The notes beneath the pieces are model-generated. The model was not told where the DNA came from. It worked only from the letters and a program-made list of their open reading frames with translations, and did not search any database. Of a stretch of DNA of 6,542 bases, positions 5,356-6,542 are shown piece after piece. The stretch comes from Candidatus Methanophagales archaeon. GTDB lineage: Archaea > Halobacteriota > Syntropharchaeia > Alkanophagales > Methanospirareceae. Position 1 is the first letter of the stretch; every line of letters begins with the position of its first letter. The stretch lies in NCBI GenBank assembly GCA_030617585.1, contig JAUWVD010000069.1:1-6542 (forward strand), in the 5' to 3' direction. The translations under genes and the position numbers were made by a program.

Positions 5356-6483
5356 ATGGAACAGGAAAGGGAAGAAGAGATACTGAGTGCAATTCACCAT
5401 TGTGTAAAATGCAAGCTGTGCAGCATTGCAAGCTTCCATCCGAACGCGGAATGGTTACCCTTATGCCCCAGCGGGCAATATTATGGTTATCAAGCGTTTT
5501 ACGCACCTGGCAAGATGGAGATTTTCCGAGCGATATTAGAAGGCGAGATAACAGAACCTTCAGAGGGGCTATTGAATTCGGTCTATGCATGTACAGTATG
5601 CGGGGCATGTTACGAGAAGTGCAAGCAGATAACAAATGTGGAACTGGGAGCACCAGAACTGTTTGAAGAGATGCGGCGCGAGCTGGCAAGTAAAGGCTGG
5701 AGTCTCGATGTGCATAAGTCTATTGCGGAAAAGATAAAAGAGACGAAGAATGCATATGGCGAGAAGTATGAATACAAAGCGGAATCAAGCGACGCGAATG
5801 CAGATGTACTGTATTACATCGGTTGTACTGCTAGATATAGAGTGCCTGAGATTGCAGATGCTATGCTTGGAATCTTCGATAAATTAGGGCTGAAATATCA
5901 GGTTATGGACGATGAATGGTGCTGTGGCTCGGTATTATTCAGAACAGGACAGGTAGAAGCGGCAAAGGAACTTGTGGCACATAACGTCGAGGAGATAAGA
6001 AAGAGTGGCGCAAAGACCGTTGTTTTTACATGTCCCGGCTGTATGAAGACGTTCGAGAAGAATTATCCTGATATGGGTGTCGAACTGGTGCATTCCACGC
6101 AGTTTTTAACACGATTGGGGAATATAAACTTGAAGAAGGATGATATGAAAGCCGCTTATCACGATCCATGCCATTTAGGCCGCGATTTAGGCATATATGA
6201 AGAGCCACGAGCGGTGTTAAGCGAAGTAGCAGATATAAAGAAGATGAAGCGGGAGAAGGAGCAAGCATGGTGCTGCGGCTCCGGTGGCGGCGTGAAGTCG
6301 GCATTTGATGACTTTGCACTGTGGAGTGCGGCAGAACGGCTGAAAGAAGCGAAAGAAGCGGGTGCAGAAGCACTGGTGAGTGCATGCCCGTTCTGTAAAC
6401 GCAATTTAAAGGAAGCTGCGGAGAAAGAAGAAATAGAAGTGTACGATGTTGTGGAGCTTGTAAATAGGTGCTTAGAGGGGTGA
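5356..6483 (+). CDS. HdrD/GlcF-like iron-sulfur protein with two CCG domains
   Basis: Predicted soluble electron-transfer subunit related to HdrD of heterodisulfide reductase and to GlcF/LldE-type subunits of lactate and glycolate oxidases (375 residues). N-terminal cluster ligands are CxxCxxC at 16, 19 and 22 with a distant CP at 37, and a second set CxxCxxCxxxC at 79, 82, 85 and 89. Two full CCG domains follow: Cys157, Cys189-Cys190-Gly, Cys226-PG-Cys229; and Cys272 (DPCHLGR), Cys306-Cys307-Gly, Cys344-PF-Cys347. In HdrB/HdrD such domains hold the non-cubane [4Fe-4S] clusters that cleave the CoM-S-S-CoB disulfide, so both sites look complete here. There is no membrane segment, so unlike HdrD it has no HdrE-type partner in view. 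The next gene starts 5 bases later and appears to be a flavin-dependent oxidase, so a GlcDF-like pair is the best reading. The start ATG has GGTGA ten bases upstream. Physiological donor and acceptor are unknown. Confidence 0.9.
   Translation: MEQEREEEILSAIHHCVKCKLCSIASFHPNAEWLPLCPSGQYYGYQAFYAPGKMEIFRAILEGEITEPSEGLLNSVYACTVCGACYEKCKQITNVELGAPELFEEMRRELASKGWSLDVHKSIAEKIKETKNAYGEKYEYKAESSDANADVLYYIGCTARYRVPEIADAMLGIFDKLGLKYQVMDDEWCCGSVLFRTGQVEAAKELVAHNVEEIRKSGAKTVVFTCPGCMKTFEKNYPDMGVELVHSTQFLTRLGNINLKKDDMKAAYHDPCHLGRDLGIYEEPRAVLSEVADIKKMKREKEQAWCCGSGGGVKSAFDDFALWSAAERLKEAKEAGAEALVSACPFCKRNLKEAAEKEEIEVYDVVELVNRCLEG
6475..6480 (+). promoter_or_regulatory. Shine-Dalgarno for the last gene, inside the end of the Fe-S protein gene
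   Basis: GAGGGG forms the last two sense codons of the upstream gene and lies 8 bases before the ATG at 6489. The stop codon falls between the site and the start, an arrangement typical of translational coupling within an operon. Confidence 0.7.
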
Positions 6484-6488
6484 TTAAG

Positions 6489-6542
6489 ATGAATGAAACG
6501 TTTTCAAATTTAGTAAAGGAACTGCAAGCGATAGTAGGGGAA
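6489..6542 (+). CDS. Start of a gene cut by the window edge, probably FAD-linked oxidase (GlcD-type)
   Basis: Only 18 codons are visible, beginning MNETFSNLVKELQAIVGE. The pattern of an amphipathic helix ending in I-V-G-E resembles the extreme N-terminus of GlcD/D-lactate dehydrogenase FAD-binding oxidases, where the FAD-binding PCMH-type domain follows. No diagnostic motif is in view. The assignment rests mainly on tight coupling (5-base gap, good ribosome-binding site) to an HdrD/GlcF-like Fe-S subunit, which is commonly paired with such an oxidase. Confidence 0.5.
   Translation, partial: MNETFSNLVKELQAIVGE

Noticed and set aside
6026..6404. Minus-strand open frames of 119 and 81 codons opposite the Fe-S protein gene
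   Set aside because: They are antisense to the second CCG domain and lack any start signal or recognisable motif.

Overview
The window most likely comes from an archaeon of the methanogen/ANME/Archaeoglobus part of the Euryarchaeota (Halobacteriota). The evidence is an archaeal-type clamp-loader large subunit (RfcL, with a C-terminal PIP box), a methanofuran-biosynthesis enzyme (MfnB), an HdrD-like protein with two CCG domains, and AT-rich TATA-like promoters with short leaders. An anaerobic C1-pathway archaeon such as an ANME-1/Syntrophoarchaeia relative would fit. That finer placement is inference, because no ribosomal RNA or other taxonomic marker is present.

Layout. On the minus strand, positions 1-1748 hold the first 582 codons of an aconitase of the single-chain type, open across the whole stretch and cut by the left edge. 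Upstream of it, on the same strand, is a complete rfcL (1863-3263). The 114-base gap between them carries a TATA-like element, a possible weak rfcL terminator and a perfect 14-base palindrome. rfcL then diverges from a plus-strand gene series across a 144-base gap (3264-3407).

The plus-strand series is rpiA (3408-4094), mfnB (4145-4861), an unrecognised 127-residue charged protein (4913-5296), an HdrD/GlcF-like iron-sulfur protein (5356-6483) and, 5 bases later, the first 18 codons of a gene cut by the right edge, probably a FAD-linked oxidase (GlcD-type). The gaps are 50, 51, 59 and 5 bases with no obvious internal promoter, so co-transcription is plausible.

How the genes fit together. RpiA interconverts ribose-5-phosphate and ribulose-5-phosphate. 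MfnB condenses two glyceraldehyde-3-phosphates into the furan precursor of methanofuran, the first C1 carrier of the methyl-oxidation/methanogenesis pathway. The Fe-S protein and its flavin partner would form a soluble 2-hydroxyacid (lactate/glycolate-like) dehydrogenase or heterodisulfide-linked electron-transfer module. Aconitase would supply the citrate-to-isocitrate step of a partial oxidative TCA branch leading to 2-oxoglutarate. RfcL is housekeeping replication.

The window is mostly recognisable metabolism and replication. I saw no mobile element, CRISPR array, tRNA, rRNA or clear undescribed multi-gene system, and no gene-free stretch longer than 150 bases. The items most worth a second look are the uncharacterised 127-residue protein, the electron-transfer pair at the right end, and the higher G+C of the aconitase gene.
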